This document shows positions 31,453-39,861 of a DNA stretch of 64,000 nucleotides, in pieces. The notes beneath the pieces are model-generated. The model was given only the letters and a program-made list of their open reading frames with translations, made no database searches and had not been told where the DNA came from. The DNA is from Eubacterium sp. (lineage in GTDB: Bacteria; Bacillota; Clostridia; Oscillospirales; Acutalibacteraceae). Position numbers and translations under genes: made by a program. Every line of letters starts with the position of its first letter. Position 1 is the stretch's first letter. The stretch covers positions 9,237 to 73,236 of the forward strand of contig JACTVT010000002.1 in assembly GCA_014465955.1 (NCBI GenBank), given 5' to 3'.

Positions 31453-32340
31453 TCAAAAATTCGTTTCAACAACCTTGTCAACAAGGTCTTTGGTCGGAAA
31501 ATCGCAGTAAATTGTGCCGTAATATTTTTCACCGTCAAGCGGATAAGCCATAAACTGCGGATTAATATACTTTGAATTATAATAAGGACCTTTCAGCCCA
31601 CCTGCAGTTGAAAGATAATTGATAATATACGTGCCGTCAAACGGTTTTGCCTTATCAAGAAACGGCTTTATGCACTCTGCCCAGCGTGGAACGGGCTTAT
31701 ACTTATACCTGTCCTGCACGATAAAATCAGCCTTGAATTCACCGCTTGTTTCAAGCGGAAGTGGGTCAGGAACAGCAGTATCCTGCTCCTGCCACTTTGA
31801 AAAATCAATACCCGTGTTTTTATCGGTAAATTCATATCGGCGTTCCATTTTACAGCGCCTGATCAAAACGATTCTGCCCCTTGCCTCACCGAGAGCAGGG
31901 ACACGGTTTTCAAGAAACCACCTGCTTTCATTACCTTTTATATAAGTATAAAACAGATTGTCAAAACACTTTTCATTTTCTTTGCCGCTGTCATTTTTAA
32001 ACTGCATAACAATCGTTTCACTCGGGTTTTCATCAAGAAATTTATAACAATGCGAAAGCACATCGGCAAAATCCATCTGCCTGCCGAGCCTGTTCGGCGT
32101 GTTGAATGCCTTTGTAAAAGCGTGCACCATAACAAGGCGTTTGCCGCGGCTGGCAACCCTTATATCAAGTGCACGGACACCGATTGAAAGCTGCTCATAG
32201 ATATTCATATTCTGGCATCTTGCAAAATACGGCAGCTGCACATACTGTGTAACGCAGTCATGTGTGCCGACAAGATTATATTCAAGAAGTTTTTTATTAT
32301 CATCAAGATTTTTCATCCAGTTAAGGCTGTTAATTTTCAT
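31453..32340 (-). CDS. PI-PLC X-domain phosphodiesterase
   Basis: About 295 residues from ATG 32340, preceded by GGGTGA; a GTG three codons upstream is possible. GTHDCVTQ near residue 26 and VMVHAF near 74 provide the two catalytic His of phosphatidylinositol-specific phospholipase C X domains, with RALDIRV between them. The rest fits the X-domain barrel (IVMQFKNDSG, GRIVLIRR). No signal peptide is evident, unlike secreted Bacillus or Listeria enzymes, so it may act inside the cell or on phospholipid-like diesters. Own TTGAAA/TATAAT promoter at 32358-32385. Confidence 0.85.
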   Translation of the reverse strand: MKINSLNWMKNLDDNKKLLEYNLVGTHDCVTQYVQLPYFARCQNMNIYEQLSIGVRALDIRVASRGKRLVMVHAFTKAFNTPNRLGRQMDFADVLSHCYKFLDENPSETIVMQFKNDSGKENEKCFDNLFYTYIKGNESRWFLENRVPALGEARGRIVLIRRCKMERRYEFTDKNTGIDFSKWQEQDTAVPDPLPLETSGEFKADFIVQDRYKYKPVPRWAECIKPFLDKAKPFDGTYIINYLSTAGGLKGPYYNSKYINPQFMAYPLDGEKYYGTIYCDFPTKDLVDKVVETNF

Positions 32341-32357
32341 ATATATCACCCAAATTA

Positions 32358-32385
32358 ATTATACCATAAAATTTATTCATTTCAA
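32358..32385 (-). promoter_or_regulatory. Promoter of the PI-PLC-like gene
   Basis: Minus strand TTGAAA (32385-32380), 16-bp spacer, TATAAT (32363-32358). Back to back with the promoter at 32388. Confidence 0.7.
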
Positions 32386-32387
32386 CA

Positions 32388-32416
32388 TTGATTGTTGGCT
32401 GACTTCATTATATAAT
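32388..32416 (+). promoter_or_regulatory. SigA promoter of the metallohydrolase pair
   Basis: TTGATT (32388-32393), 17-bp spacer, TATAAT (32411-32416). Confidence 0.75.
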
Positions 32417-32462
32417 TAAGCAAGTGAGATAAATCCGAACAAACCTAAAATGACTTGCTTAA
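32416..32462 (+). promoter_or_regulatory. Perfect inverted repeat at the transcription start
   Basis: TTAAGCAAGT (32416-32425) and ACTTGCTTAA (32453-32462) are perfectly complementary around 27 bases, directly after the -10 box and just before the ribosome binding site. As DNA it could be two operator half-sites; as RNA a 10-bp leader stem. Confidence 0.6.
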
Positions 32463-32474
32463 CTTGGTGATACT

Positions 32475-32909
32475 ATGATTTTGCTTGAAAAAACGGGAAT
32501 TGTTACCCCGAAGGATGACAAAACAAATATATTTTTTGATTTTGATGTACCAAACGGTATTGAAAAAATTATAATCGACTACAATTACAGCCCCAAAACG
32601 GTTGAAAACAAGGCTGACGCAATTGCATTGATTGAAAAAAAAATGAAGCAATACGGTGCAGGCGGTGCTCCTGAGAATTATCTGCCCGTAAAAAATCTGA
32701 TTACACTGTCACTTAATGATGAAAACGGCTACAGGGGTGCGGCGCACAGGCAGGCAGATACTCAGCACCACGAAATCTGCGAAAATTATGCCGCCGCAGG
32801 ATTTATCAAAGAAAAAATCGAAAGCGGCAAATGGCAGATTGCGCTGAATGTGCACTGCTGTGCCTGCGATGTACACTACAATCTTAAAATTACGGGGGCG
32901 GCAGAATGA
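32475..32909 (+). CDS. N-terminal accessory domain of a CehA/McbA-type metallohydrolase, as separate ORF
   Basis: A 144-residue protein with no signal peptide. TNIFFDFDVPNGIEKIIIDYNYSPK, LITLSLNDENGYRGAAHRQADTQHHEI and ESGKWQIALNVHC resemble the beta-sandwich domain that precedes the PHP domain in fused CehA/McbA-type proteins. Here it ends in an ATGA overlap with the PHP gene (stop 32907-32909, start 32906), so the two halves are likely made in equal amounts and assemble. Weak AACTTGGTGA upstream. The homology is from memory of the family, not a search. Confidence 0.75.
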   Translation: MILLEKTGIVTPKDDKTNIFFDFDVPNGIEKIIIDYNYSPKTVENKADAIALIEKKMKQYGAGGAPENYLPVKNLITLSLNDENGYRGAAHRQADTQHHEICENYAAAGFIKEKIESGKWQIALNVHCCACDVHYNLKITGAAE

Positions 32910-33859
32910 TTAAATATTATCCGTGCGAACTGCACTGCCACACAATTCATTCAGACGGCGATTTTCTGCCGCAGGAACTGCAGAAATCTGCCGTAAATGA
33001 CGGGCTTTCGCTTATTGCACTGACCGACCACAACACAACCTCGGGATGGAAGGAACTGAGCGGCGAAATAATCCCGTTTATCAGAGGAATTGAGTGGACA
33101 ACTTATTTCGGTCATATGCTTGTGCTTGGTTCAGAAAAATTTGTAGACTGGCGAAACGCTGTGCCCGATAATATTGACGAAAAAATTGCCGAAGTAAAAA
33201 ATGCAGGCGGCATTGTGGGAATTGCCCACCCGTTTCAACTCGGCTCGCCGTTCTGCACGGGCGGCAGATGGGAATTCAATGTAACTAACTGGGATAATGT
33301 TAACTACATCGAAATATGGCATGAATGTTTTCCGAACTGCAGTGAAAACGAGCCTGCCTTTAAAATGTGGACAGACTTGCTCGATAAGGGTTACAAAATC
33401 GCACCGAGTTACGGCAGAGACTGGCATAGACCTAATAATCCGACCGCTCATCTTGGACACACACTGCTTGGAATCGACGGCGAAATCAGCGAAAAAACTG
33501 CGCTTGACGCAATAAAAAAAGGCAGAACCGCCGTTACGACAGGGGCGTTTCTTACCTTTTATGCCGAAAAAGACGGCGATATTTATGAAATCGGCGATAC
33601 CATGCCCGATGGAGAAATCACGCTTAATATCAGTACCGATGTAAAATTCCGTTTTCAGTATTACGGAGAAAATACACTTGAATTTGATGAAATCAGAATC
33701 ATATCAAACGGCAGCAAAACAGTAACCGCCCTGCCCTGCAAAAGCCAAAAAATCACAATCTGCACAAAACAAAACCAATGGTACAGAGCAGAACTTTGGG
33801 GCAAATTAAACGGCAAAAACGCCGTGCTTGCAGTGACAGGAGCGGTGTATTGCAAATAA
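32906..33859 (+). CDS. PHP-domain metallohydrolase (CehA/McbA-like)
   Basis: A 317-residue PHP protein. ELHCHTIHSDGDFLPQEL (about 8-25) and LTDHNTTSGWKEL supply the first metal ligands; GIAHPFQLG and later RDWHRP give others. A C-terminal beta domain follows from about 230. CehA/McbA enzymes hydrolyse esters or carbamates and phosphoesters; no substrate can be assigned. Cytoplasmic, no signal peptide. The overlap with the preceding ORF argues for a two-protein enzyme. Ends 24 bases before MITE copy 2. Confidence 0.88.
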   Translation: MIKYYPCELHCHTIHSDGDFLPQELQKSAVNDGLSLIALTDHNTTSGWKELSGEIIPFIRGIEWTTYFGHMLVLGSEKFVDWRNAVPDNIDEKIAEVKNAGGIVGIAHPFQLGSPFCTGGRWEFNVTNWDNVNYIEIWHECFPNCSENEPAFKMWTDLLDKGYKIAPSYGRDWHRPNNPTAHLGHTLLGIDGEISEKTALDAIKKGRTAVTTGAFLTFYAEKDGDIYEIGDTMPDGEITLNISTDVKFRFQYYGENTLEFDEIRIISNGSKTVTALPCKSQKITICTKQNQWYRAELWGKLNGKNAVLAVTGAVYCK

Positions 33860-33883
33860 AACAGACGAATAAATAATATATTA

Positions 33884-34211
33884 CAGACTTCGAGAAATGG
33901 AACAGAATTTTGCATTTTGTGAGTGGGTGCCGTACGTCGTCAAAACAAATTCCGTGTTCAATAAATTAAAAATTTATGCCAACACTTCATTTGTTTTTCC
34001 TCTTTCCAAAAAATCTTACGATTTTTCAGAAGCCTTGATTGTGCCCCCGAGCAAAAGGCAAAAAACGCCAAAAATGGTAGGAATTCGATATTCCTACCAT
34101 TTTTCATATACATTATTGAAAGGCGGTGCGTCGGGAACGCCGCACCCTACGATAATTTAATTACCGTAACATTATTTTATTAGGCGTGATTCTGACCATT
34201 TATCAAAGTCT
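33884..34211 (+). mobile_element. MITE-like element, copy 2
   Basis: A 328-bp unit with end repeats CAGACTTCGAGAAATGG and, from the other end inward, AGACTTTGATAAATGGT. It is the reverse orientation of 2973-3305. The first ~190 bases are nearly identical to that copy; the rest keeps the family A hairpin (34123-34150) but has a different perfect stem (AAAAATGGTAGGAAT at 34070-34084 with its complement at 34090-34104). It ends four bases before the stop codon of the transketolase gene on the minus strand. No transposase. Confidence 0.85.
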
Positions 34212-34214
34212 ATT

Positions 34215-35156
34215 TTATTTTACAAATTCTTTTGCAACTTTATAAATATTTTCTGCTGAAAGGCCGAACTGTTTAAGCAGGTCTTTTGCAGGGCCGCTGT
34301 GACCGAATTCGTCATTTACGCCGATACGCTTAACAGGAGTAGGGCATTCCTCTGAAAGAGCGGCGCAGACTGCCTCGCCGAGACCGCCGATAATACTGTG
34401 CTCTTCAACCGTGATAACCTTGCCTGTTTTCTTTGCAGAATTCACAACAAGTTCCTTATCAAGCGGTTTAATTGTTGCAATGTTGATAATTTCAGCGCTG
34501 ATACCGTCTGCCTTCAGCATTTTTTCAGCCTCAATTGCCTCTGCAACCATAAGGCCGTTAGCAATAATGGTAACATCCGTACCCTCGGTAATAACCTCGC
34601 CCTTGCCGATTTCAAATTTATAATCATCACTATGGAAAACAGGCACTGCAAGTCTGCCGAAACGAAGATAAACAGGACCGTCAAGCGCATAAGCGGCTTT
34701 AACTGCCTGCTTTGCCTCTACATCATCTGCAGGGCAGATAACCGTCATACCCGGAATTGAACGCATAAGTGCAAAATCCTCGCAGCACTGATGAGATGCA
34801 CCGTCTTCACCAACGGAAATACCTGCGTGAGTTGCACCGATTTTAACATTAAGGTGCGGATAGCCGATTGAGTTTCTGATCTGCTCAAACGCTCTGCCTG
34901 ATGCAAACATTGCAAAACTTGATGCAAACGGCACAAGGCCCATTGTTGAAAGGCCTGCTGCAACACACATCATATTTGATTCTGCAATACCGCAGTTAAT
35001 ATGGCGCTCAGGAAACGCCTTTTTGAAAATACCTGTTTTTGTGGCTGCCGAAAGGTCTGCATCAAGAACAACAAGATTGTCTGCGTCTTCAGCCGCAAGT
35101 TCCTTTAAAGCATTACCGTAACTTTCTCTTGTAGCAACACATTTAACTTCTGCCAT
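34215..35156 (-). CDS. Transketolase, C-terminal subunit
   Basis: A 313-residue protein equivalent to the pyrimidine-binding and C-terminal domains of transketolase: RHINCGIAESNMMCVAAGLSTMGLVPFASSFAMFASGRAFEQIRN, then HAGISVGEDGASHQCCEDFALMR and VITVEEHSIIGGLGEAV. With the N-terminal subunit it transfers two-carbon ketol units in the pentose phosphate pathway. The gap to the partner is three bases, so they are co-translated. Rpe encoded nearby at 39862 supports a role in pentose metabolism. MITE copy 2 abuts its 3' end. Confidence 0.95.
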   Translation of the reverse strand: MAEVKCVATRESYGNALKELAAEDADNLVVLDADLSAATKTGIFKKAFPERHINCGIAESNMMCVAAGLSTMGLVPFASSFAMFASGRAFEQIRNSIGYPHLNVKIGATHAGISVGEDGASHQCCEDFALMRSIPGMTVICPADDVEAKQAVKAAYALDGPVYLRFGRLAVPVFHSDDYKFEIGKGEVITEGTDVTIIANGLMVAEAIEAEKMLKADGISAEIINIATIKPLDKELVVNSAKKTGKVITVEEHSIIGGLGEAVCAALSEECPTPVKRIGVNDEFGHSGPAKDLLKQFGLSAENIYKVAKEFVK

Positions 35157-35159
35157 TCC

Positions 35160-36002
35160 TTACGCCTCCTTTAACTTTGCAAGTGTTTCAGTCAGTTCTG
35201 CCATTGCAATTTTGTATTCTTCTTCATTCGGTGCTTTGCCGTGCCAGTCAACAGCATTTTCCATATAAGAAACGCCCTTGCCCTTAACTGTTTTAAGAAT
35301 GATTGCAAACGGCTTGTCACTCTTGTGGAACTGCTCAAAAGCACCCTCAATTTCATCTAAATCATTACCGTCAATCGTAACAACATCAAAACCGAAAGCC
35401 TTAACCTTTTCGTCAATAGGCTCTGCGCTCATAACGTCTTCGCATTTACCGTCAATCTGAAGTCCGTTAACATCAATCATAACGCAAAGATTGTCAAGAT
35501 TATACTGGCTTGCAAACATCAGTGCTTCCCAGACCTGACCCTCTTCAATCTCACCGTCACCGAGGAGAGTATAAATATTAACGTCACTGCCGAGATATTT
35601 TGCACCCTTAGCCATTCCGCATGCCGCACTGACGCCCTGACCGAGAGAGCCTGTGCTCATATCAATGCCGGGAACAGTGTTCATATTCGGGTGTCCCTGA
35701 AGATAAGAGCCAATGTGGCGAAGTGTTTTCAAATCCTCTACAGGGAAAAAGCCTTTGTAAGCAAGCGCACTGTAAAGCGCAGGTGCGCCGTGACCCTTTG
35801 AAAGAACAAAACGGTCTCTGCTCATATCTTTTGGATTTTTTGCATCATAACGCATTTCTTTGCCATACAGATAGGCAAGAACATCTGCCGCAGAAAGACT
35901 GCCGCCCGGGTGGCCTGCCTTTGCATTGTATGTGCCTTCAATTACGCCCATCCTGATTTCAGTGGCGTAAATCTGAAGTTCTTTTTTTAATTCGTTTGTC
36001 AT
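35160..36002 (-). CDS. Transketolase, N-terminal subunit
   Basis: A 280-residue thiamine-diphosphate-binding subunit: GHPGGSLSAADVLAYLYG, DRFVLSKGHGAPALYSALAYKG, GSLGQGVSAACGMAKGAK, and LLGDGEIEEGQVWEAL with the GDGxx(E)-type ThDP-Mg motif. Clostridial split transketolases have this arrangement, N-terminal gene first. AAAGGAG upstream of ATG 36002. No anomaly. Confidence 0.95.
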   Translation of the reverse strand: MTNELKKELQIYATEIRMGVIEGTYNAKAGHPGGSLSAADVLAYLYGKEMRYDAKNPKDMSRDRFVLSKGHGAPALYSALAYKGFFPVEDLKTLRHIGSYLQGHPNMNTVPGIDMSTGSLGQGVSAACGMAKGAKYLGSDVNIYTLLGDGEIEEGQVWEALMFASQYNLDNLCVMIDVNGLQIDGKCEDVMSAEPIDEKVKAFGFDVVTIDGNDLDEIEGAFEQFHKSDKPFAIILKTVKGKGVSYMENAVDWHGKAPNEEEYKIAMAELTETLAKLKEA

Positions 36003-36126
36003 AAAACAGTAACTCCTTTTTAAGATGATAGTATTTTAACACCAAACGGCTGATTGTTCAATAGGTAATGAAAAATTTTAGCAGGGCAGTATAATAATGT
36101 TTTTTCAATAACATCGGTTGTTTTTC

Positions 36127-36180
36127 GGGAGGGCACGGAGACCCTCCCCTACAGTAGGGGCAGGTCTCTGCGCCTGCCCG
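36127..36180. repeat. Two family A hairpins
   Basis: CGGGAGGGCACGGAGACCCTCCC+CTAC and GTAGGGGCAGGTCTCTGCGCCTGCCC, directly adjoining; abuts the TAA stop of mgtE. Confidence 0.85.
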
Positions 36181-36181
36181 T

Positions 36182-37555
36182 TTACACGCCCAAAAGAAGC
36201 GATGCGAATGCAATATACACAAGCAGTGAAATTGCATCTACGATTGTTGTAATAAACGGCGACGCCATAACGGCAGGGTCAAAGCCGATTTTTTTAGCCA
36301 CAATCGGCAAAGTACAGCCGACAATTTTGGCAAGTATTATTTCTACAAGAATCGTAAGCGAAATCACAATTGCCACAATTACGGTAACACCGTCATTGCC
36401 CATAATAACACGGTCAAACAGCATTAATTTTGCAAAGCAGATAACCGAAAGGCTGATGCCGCAGCAAAGTGCAACCCGTATTTCTTTCCATAAAACTTTA
36501 AAAATATCACGATTTCCGATTTCGCCGAGAGACAGAGCACGGATAATGGAAACGCTTGCCTGCGAACCCGTGTTTCCGCCCGTATCCATAAGCATGGGAA
36601 TAAATGCAGTCAGCACCATAACCGATGCAAGTTTATTTTCAAATGTAGTTAAAATCTGACTTGTAATTGTTGCCGATACCATAAGCAGCATAAGCCACGG
36701 AATACGCTTTTTAAAGGTTTCAAAAACACTCGTTTTAAGATAAGGCGTATCCGTCGGCACAATAGCCGCCATTTTCTGGATATCCTCAGTGTTTTCCTCC
36801 TGAATAACGTCGATAGCATCGTCATAGGTGATAATACCGACGAGCCTGTTTTCCATATCAACAACGGGCAGTGCAAGAAAGTCATATTTTGAGAGCATAT
36901 CCGAGGCGTATTCCTGGTCATCAAGTGTGTTTATGGAAATCACATTCGTTTCCATAAAATCTTCAATTACATCATCATAATCGTTCAGAAGAAGTTCTTT
37001 AACGGTTGTAACGCCGATAAGGTGACGTGATGCGTCTGTAACATAGCAGGTGTAAATTGTTTCCTTGTCAACACCCGTGCGCCTGATGCGCTTAAAAGCG
37101 TCTTCAACCGTCATATCCTTTTTAAGGTCAACAAACTCAGGCGTCATAATAGAGCCTGCCGAGTCATCGGGATATTTCAGAATAGTATTGATAGCCTCTC
37201 GTGTTTCCTTATCTGTATTCTTTAAAATACGCTTAACAATGGTTGCCGGCATTTCCTCAATAATATCGGCGGCATCGTCAATATAAATCTCATCAAGGAC
37301 TTCACGAAGTTCGGTATCCGAAAAGGCTCTGATAAGATTTTCCTGCGTATCGCCGTCAAACTCTACAAATGTTTCGGCGGCATTTTCTTTTGTAAGCATT
37401 CTGAAAAGGAATGTTCGCTGTCGTTCGTCCTCAATCTCTTCAAGCAATCGTGCAATATCAACAGGATTTACTTCATTAAGGCTTCTCTTCAGTTCGCTGA
37501 TGTTTCGGTTTTCAAGCAGAATGTTTATACATTCAAGCATTTCCTCAAGCACCAT
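36182..37555 (-). CDS. mgtE: MgtE-type magnesium channel
   Basis: A 457-residue MgtE: an N-terminal superhelical domain (about 1-125), paired CBS domains (about 130-255) and five membrane helices from 275 on, with DTGGNTGSQASVSIIRALSLGE forming the pore region. It is a Mg2+-selective channel gated by Mg2+ bound to the cytoplasmic domains. Start supported by AAAGGAGTTGATAAT. No Mg riboswitch (M-box) was recognised in the leader, which holds repeats. Protein looks intact. Confidence 0.95.
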   Translation of the reverse strand: MVLEEMLECINILLENRNISELKRSLNEVNPVDIARLLEEIEDERQRTFLFRMLTKENAAETFVEFDGDTQENLIRAFSDTELREVLDEIYIDDAADIIEEMPATIVKRILKNTDKETREAINTILKYPDDSAGSIMTPEFVDLKKDMTVEDAFKRIRRTGVDKETIYTCYVTDASRHLIGVTTVKELLLNDYDDVIEDFMETNVISINTLDDQEYASDMLSKYDFLALPVVDMENRLVGIITYDDAIDVIQEENTEDIQKMAAIVPTDTPYLKTSVFETFKKRIPWLMLLMVSATITSQILTTFENKLASVMVLTAFIPMLMDTGGNTGSQASVSIIRALSLGEIGNRDIFKVLWKEIRVALCCGISLSVICFAKLMLFDRVIMGNDGVTVIVAIVISLTILVEIILAKIVGCTLPIVAKKIGFDPAVMASPFITTIVDAISLLVYIAFASLLLGV

Positions 37556-37596
37556 ATTATCAACTCCTTTTCATATTATTTGCGTGGATATTTTAA

Positions 37597-37646
37597 CGGG
37601 AGGGCACGGAGACCCTTGACGGGAGGGCACAGAGACCCTCCCCTAC
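37597..37646. repeat. Tandem, partly nested family A hairpins
   Basis: CGGGAGGGCACGGAGACCCTT is cut short and runs into a second full copy CGGGAGGGCACAGAGACCCTCCC+CTAC, as if a new copy had inserted into the loop-distal arm of the first. Confidence 0.8.
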
Positions 37647-37698
37647 AACGCCTGCCCCATAAAATGAATAATGAATAATTTCGGTTTGATTGATTATA

Positions 37699-37786
37699 AC
37701 GGGTCGTCGAGGGTGCGGGTGTCCAGTGGACACCTCTGCATCGCAGAAGCACCGACCGAACCGACAAGTGAGACCGCCGACCCCTA
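37699..37786. repeat. Family C triple-hairpin repeat
   Basis: GGGTCGTCGAGGGTGCGG, GTGTCCAGTGGACAC, TCTGCATCGCAGA and CCGACCCCTAC, matching 2881-2964. Confidence 0.8.
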
Positions 37787-37809
37787 CGAAATATTAAAAA
37801 CACATTAAA

Positions 37810-37925
37810 TTGATTAGTGGATTTTTTCGTTAGACAAGGCAGAGGAAAAATTTCGTCGACGGGAGCATACGTGCTGTATGTGACCGAGCGGAATTTTGCC
37901 GATAACGCAGTATAATGAAAAAAGA
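37810..37925. repeat. Imperfect palindromic element upstream of the cadherin-like gene's end
   Basis: Roughly 110 bases bounded by TTTTTTCGTTAGACAAGG and, reading inward from the right, TTTTTTCATTATACTGCG; the centre has CATACGTGCTGTATG and GAGGAAAAATTTC/GGAATTTTGCC. Not homologous to families A-C. Likely another small palindromic element. Confidence 0.55.
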
Positions 37926-37930
37926 CACAA

Positions 37931-38785
37931 TCATTCTATCGGAGAGTAGAATTCTTTTTCGTCACTGTCATACGGATTCACGGTAATGCGTTTTGTAATA
38001 ACAATCAAAACGGCGATAACGGCGATGCCGCCGACTGCCGAGAAAAAGACGATATTAAAAATCGGTTTCTGATAAAACAGTTCGCCGTCAACAAAGGATT
38101 CAAACCCGTCCTGCGCCATTTCGGCTTTAACCTGCGCCATAGTTTTATTGACACGCTTTATTTTAAACTTATAAGTTTTTGTTGTGCCGTCCGACGCTGT
38201 TACAACAAAACTGAAATCGGTTTCCTGATTTTCACGAAGTTCCATATTAATCGGTGCACAGTAAGCATTAATATCTTCTGTTACGGCTGCCATTTCAAAA
38301 TGCGTTAAATCAGACGGCAGATAAAGTTTGTACGCCGTTGTGTTTTTATCAAACGCAGGCTGAAGTTCACCGAGTTCACAGACAACGCCAAGCAAATCGG
38401 CATTGCTGTTTACAGCAGGTTTTTCCGCATTTTTATAATTGAATGTGTAAAAAACAGTGCCGTTTTCAAAACTGAGTGTAACTGTTATGCCCGTCTGGCG
38501 GTTCGTTTCATCATAATTATAAGTTACAAACAAATCAGCACTGCCGCTTACCGCATAATCCTTGAGCGAAGGTGACACGGTATTATCGGCAAGCACAAGA
38601 TTGAATGTTGTTTTGCTTTGATTGAAGCCGCCCTCAATTTCTGCATTATTGAATGAAATTGAGGTCAGATACGGCACACTGCCGAGCGGCTGAACCTCGC
38701 TTGCAGATGCTGAAAACGGGGTAAATGTAAAAATAAGACCTAACGCTGAAATTAAAAGTAGTTTTACTGCTTTTTTCATACGCAT
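37931..38785 (-). CDS. Secreted cadherin-like beta-sandwich protein with C-terminal membrane helix
   Basis: About 284 residues from ATG 38785, which shares a base with the stop of the upstream gene (TAATG). Signal peptide: MKKAVKLLLISALGLIFTFTPFSASA. Two cadherin-like (PF12733) beta-sandwich repeats follow (LTSISFNNAEIEGGFNQSKTTFNLVL and LLGVVCELGELQPAFDKNTTAYKLYL), a linker, then one helix (IVFFSAVGGIAVIAVLIVITK) and a short acidic tail. It probably sits in the membrane facing outside. The coupled DUF4015-type gene suggests a joint role in envelope or glycan biology. Confidence 0.85.
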   Translation of the reverse strand: MRMKKAVKLLLISALGLIFTFTPFSASASEVQPLGSVPYLTSISFNNAEIEGGFNQSKTTFNLVLADNTVSPSLKDYAVSGSADLFVTYNYDETNRQTGITVTLSFENGTVFYTFNYKNAEKPAVNSNADLLGVVCELGELQPAFDKNTTAYKLYLPSDLTHFEMAAVTEDINAYCAPINMELRENQETDFSFVVTASDGTTKTYKFKIKRVNKTMAQVKAEMAQDGFESFVDGELFYQKPIFNIVFFSAVGGIAVIAVLIVITKRITVNPYDSDEKEFYSPIE

Positions 38786-39855
38786 TATTGTGCAAGAATA
38801 TAATTTGTTATTCCGCACTCCTCCAGTTTTTCTTTCAGAATTTCTTTATCGGCAGAAGAATTTACAAAATAAACCGTATCTTTATCCTCTGCATCAAACT
38901 TTGCGGTAATACTTTCGTTTGATTCATCACTTTCGCTTTCGGCAAGTTCTTTGCTGATGCTCACACTTGATGATTTCAGCAGTTTAATGCCTGTGCCGAT
39001 ATCCTCATAAAGTTTAGAAGAAATATAATCAAAGCCGTCATTATAATCGGCTGAAATTTCATCGGGCAAATCATATCCGTCAAGAATAAAAACGGTAACG
39101 CCCATTTCGTAAGCCTCTGAAATAATATCACGGATATAACTGTAAGTGCCCTGCTGATTCGGATTAAGATAAGTATTATCTCTTGAATCACGGTAAACCG
39201 CACCCGTCGTACTGTAAACGGCAAGTTCACGGTTTTTATCAGGCACAAGATTATCAAGATAGCAATAAACTCTTGCGGCAGGGATAATATCACTGCTTTT
39301 CAGTTTGTCTGTGCTTAATTTAAGATTAGAGGCGGGGAAAGCAACCGCGCCGTAAGTATCAACCGTGGCAAGTGTGCTTTTGTAGCCTACCGAGCCTTCA
39401 CTGCGCTTGATATCAAACACAATACTGTTGAAACCGCGGCTGTTTACATTGTCGACAACCGCATCAAGCATAACACCGCCGTCAAGCGAAACACTGTCAA
39501 CATATTCACACGAAAGGTTGAGAGCAATCTGATTGAATGCATTATCAGCACCGTCGGTTTCGGCCTCCTTCATCGGCGGAATACCCGTTCGTATCATATA
39601 AACATCCATAGCCGTATAGCCGAGTGCAAGCACAAAAAAGGCACAAAGCACCGCCAAAAGACGTTTGCCGTGCTTAGCCAGATCCTTTTTGGTAACTTTT
39701 TTCTTTTTCGTTTTAGGGCGCAGATAATCATATTTATCTGAATACTGTTCGCCGTAAACATACTTATCGGCAAAATCAATCTCCCTGCCCTGCACCTCTT
39801 CGGTCCACTTCTGATTGCGCTCAGCATTACCGTAAAAGCGTTTTTTCTTTTTCAT
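38785..39855 (-). CDS. Membrane-anchored putative glycoside hydrolase (DUF4015-like)
   Basis: A 356-residue protein. A basic N-terminal tail of about 60 residues precedes one helix (LLAVLCAFFVLALGYTAMDVYM), then an extracellular domain with VSLDGGVMLDAVVDNVNSRGFNSIVFDIKRSEGSVGYKS, DIIPAARVYCYLDN and YIRDIISEAYEMGVTVFILDGYDLPDE, fitting the COG1306/DUF4015 putative alpha-amylase-like group. FILDGYDLP is in the position of a catalytic acidic segment. The domain looks shorter than typical, so activity is not assured. Starts operon with the cadherin-like gene; 6 bases after rpe. Confidence 0.78.
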   Translation of the reverse strand: MKKKKRFYGNAERNQKWTEEVQGREIDFADKYVYGEQYSDKYDYLRPKTKKKKVTKKDLAKHGKRLLAVLCAFFVLALGYTAMDVYMIRTGIPPMKEAETDGADNAFNQIALNLSCEYVDSVSLDGGVMLDAVVDNVNSRGFNSIVFDIKRSEGSVGYKSTLATVDTYGAVAFPASNLKLSTDKLKSSDIIPAARVYCYLDNLVPDKNRELAVYSTTGAVYRDSRDNTYLNPNQQGTYSYIRDIISEAYEMGVTVFILDGYDLPDEISADYNDGFDYISSKLYEDIGTGIKLLKSSSVSISKELAESESDESNESITAKFDAEDKDTVYFVNSSADKEILKEKLEECGITNYILAQ

Positions 39856-39861
39856 TATATA

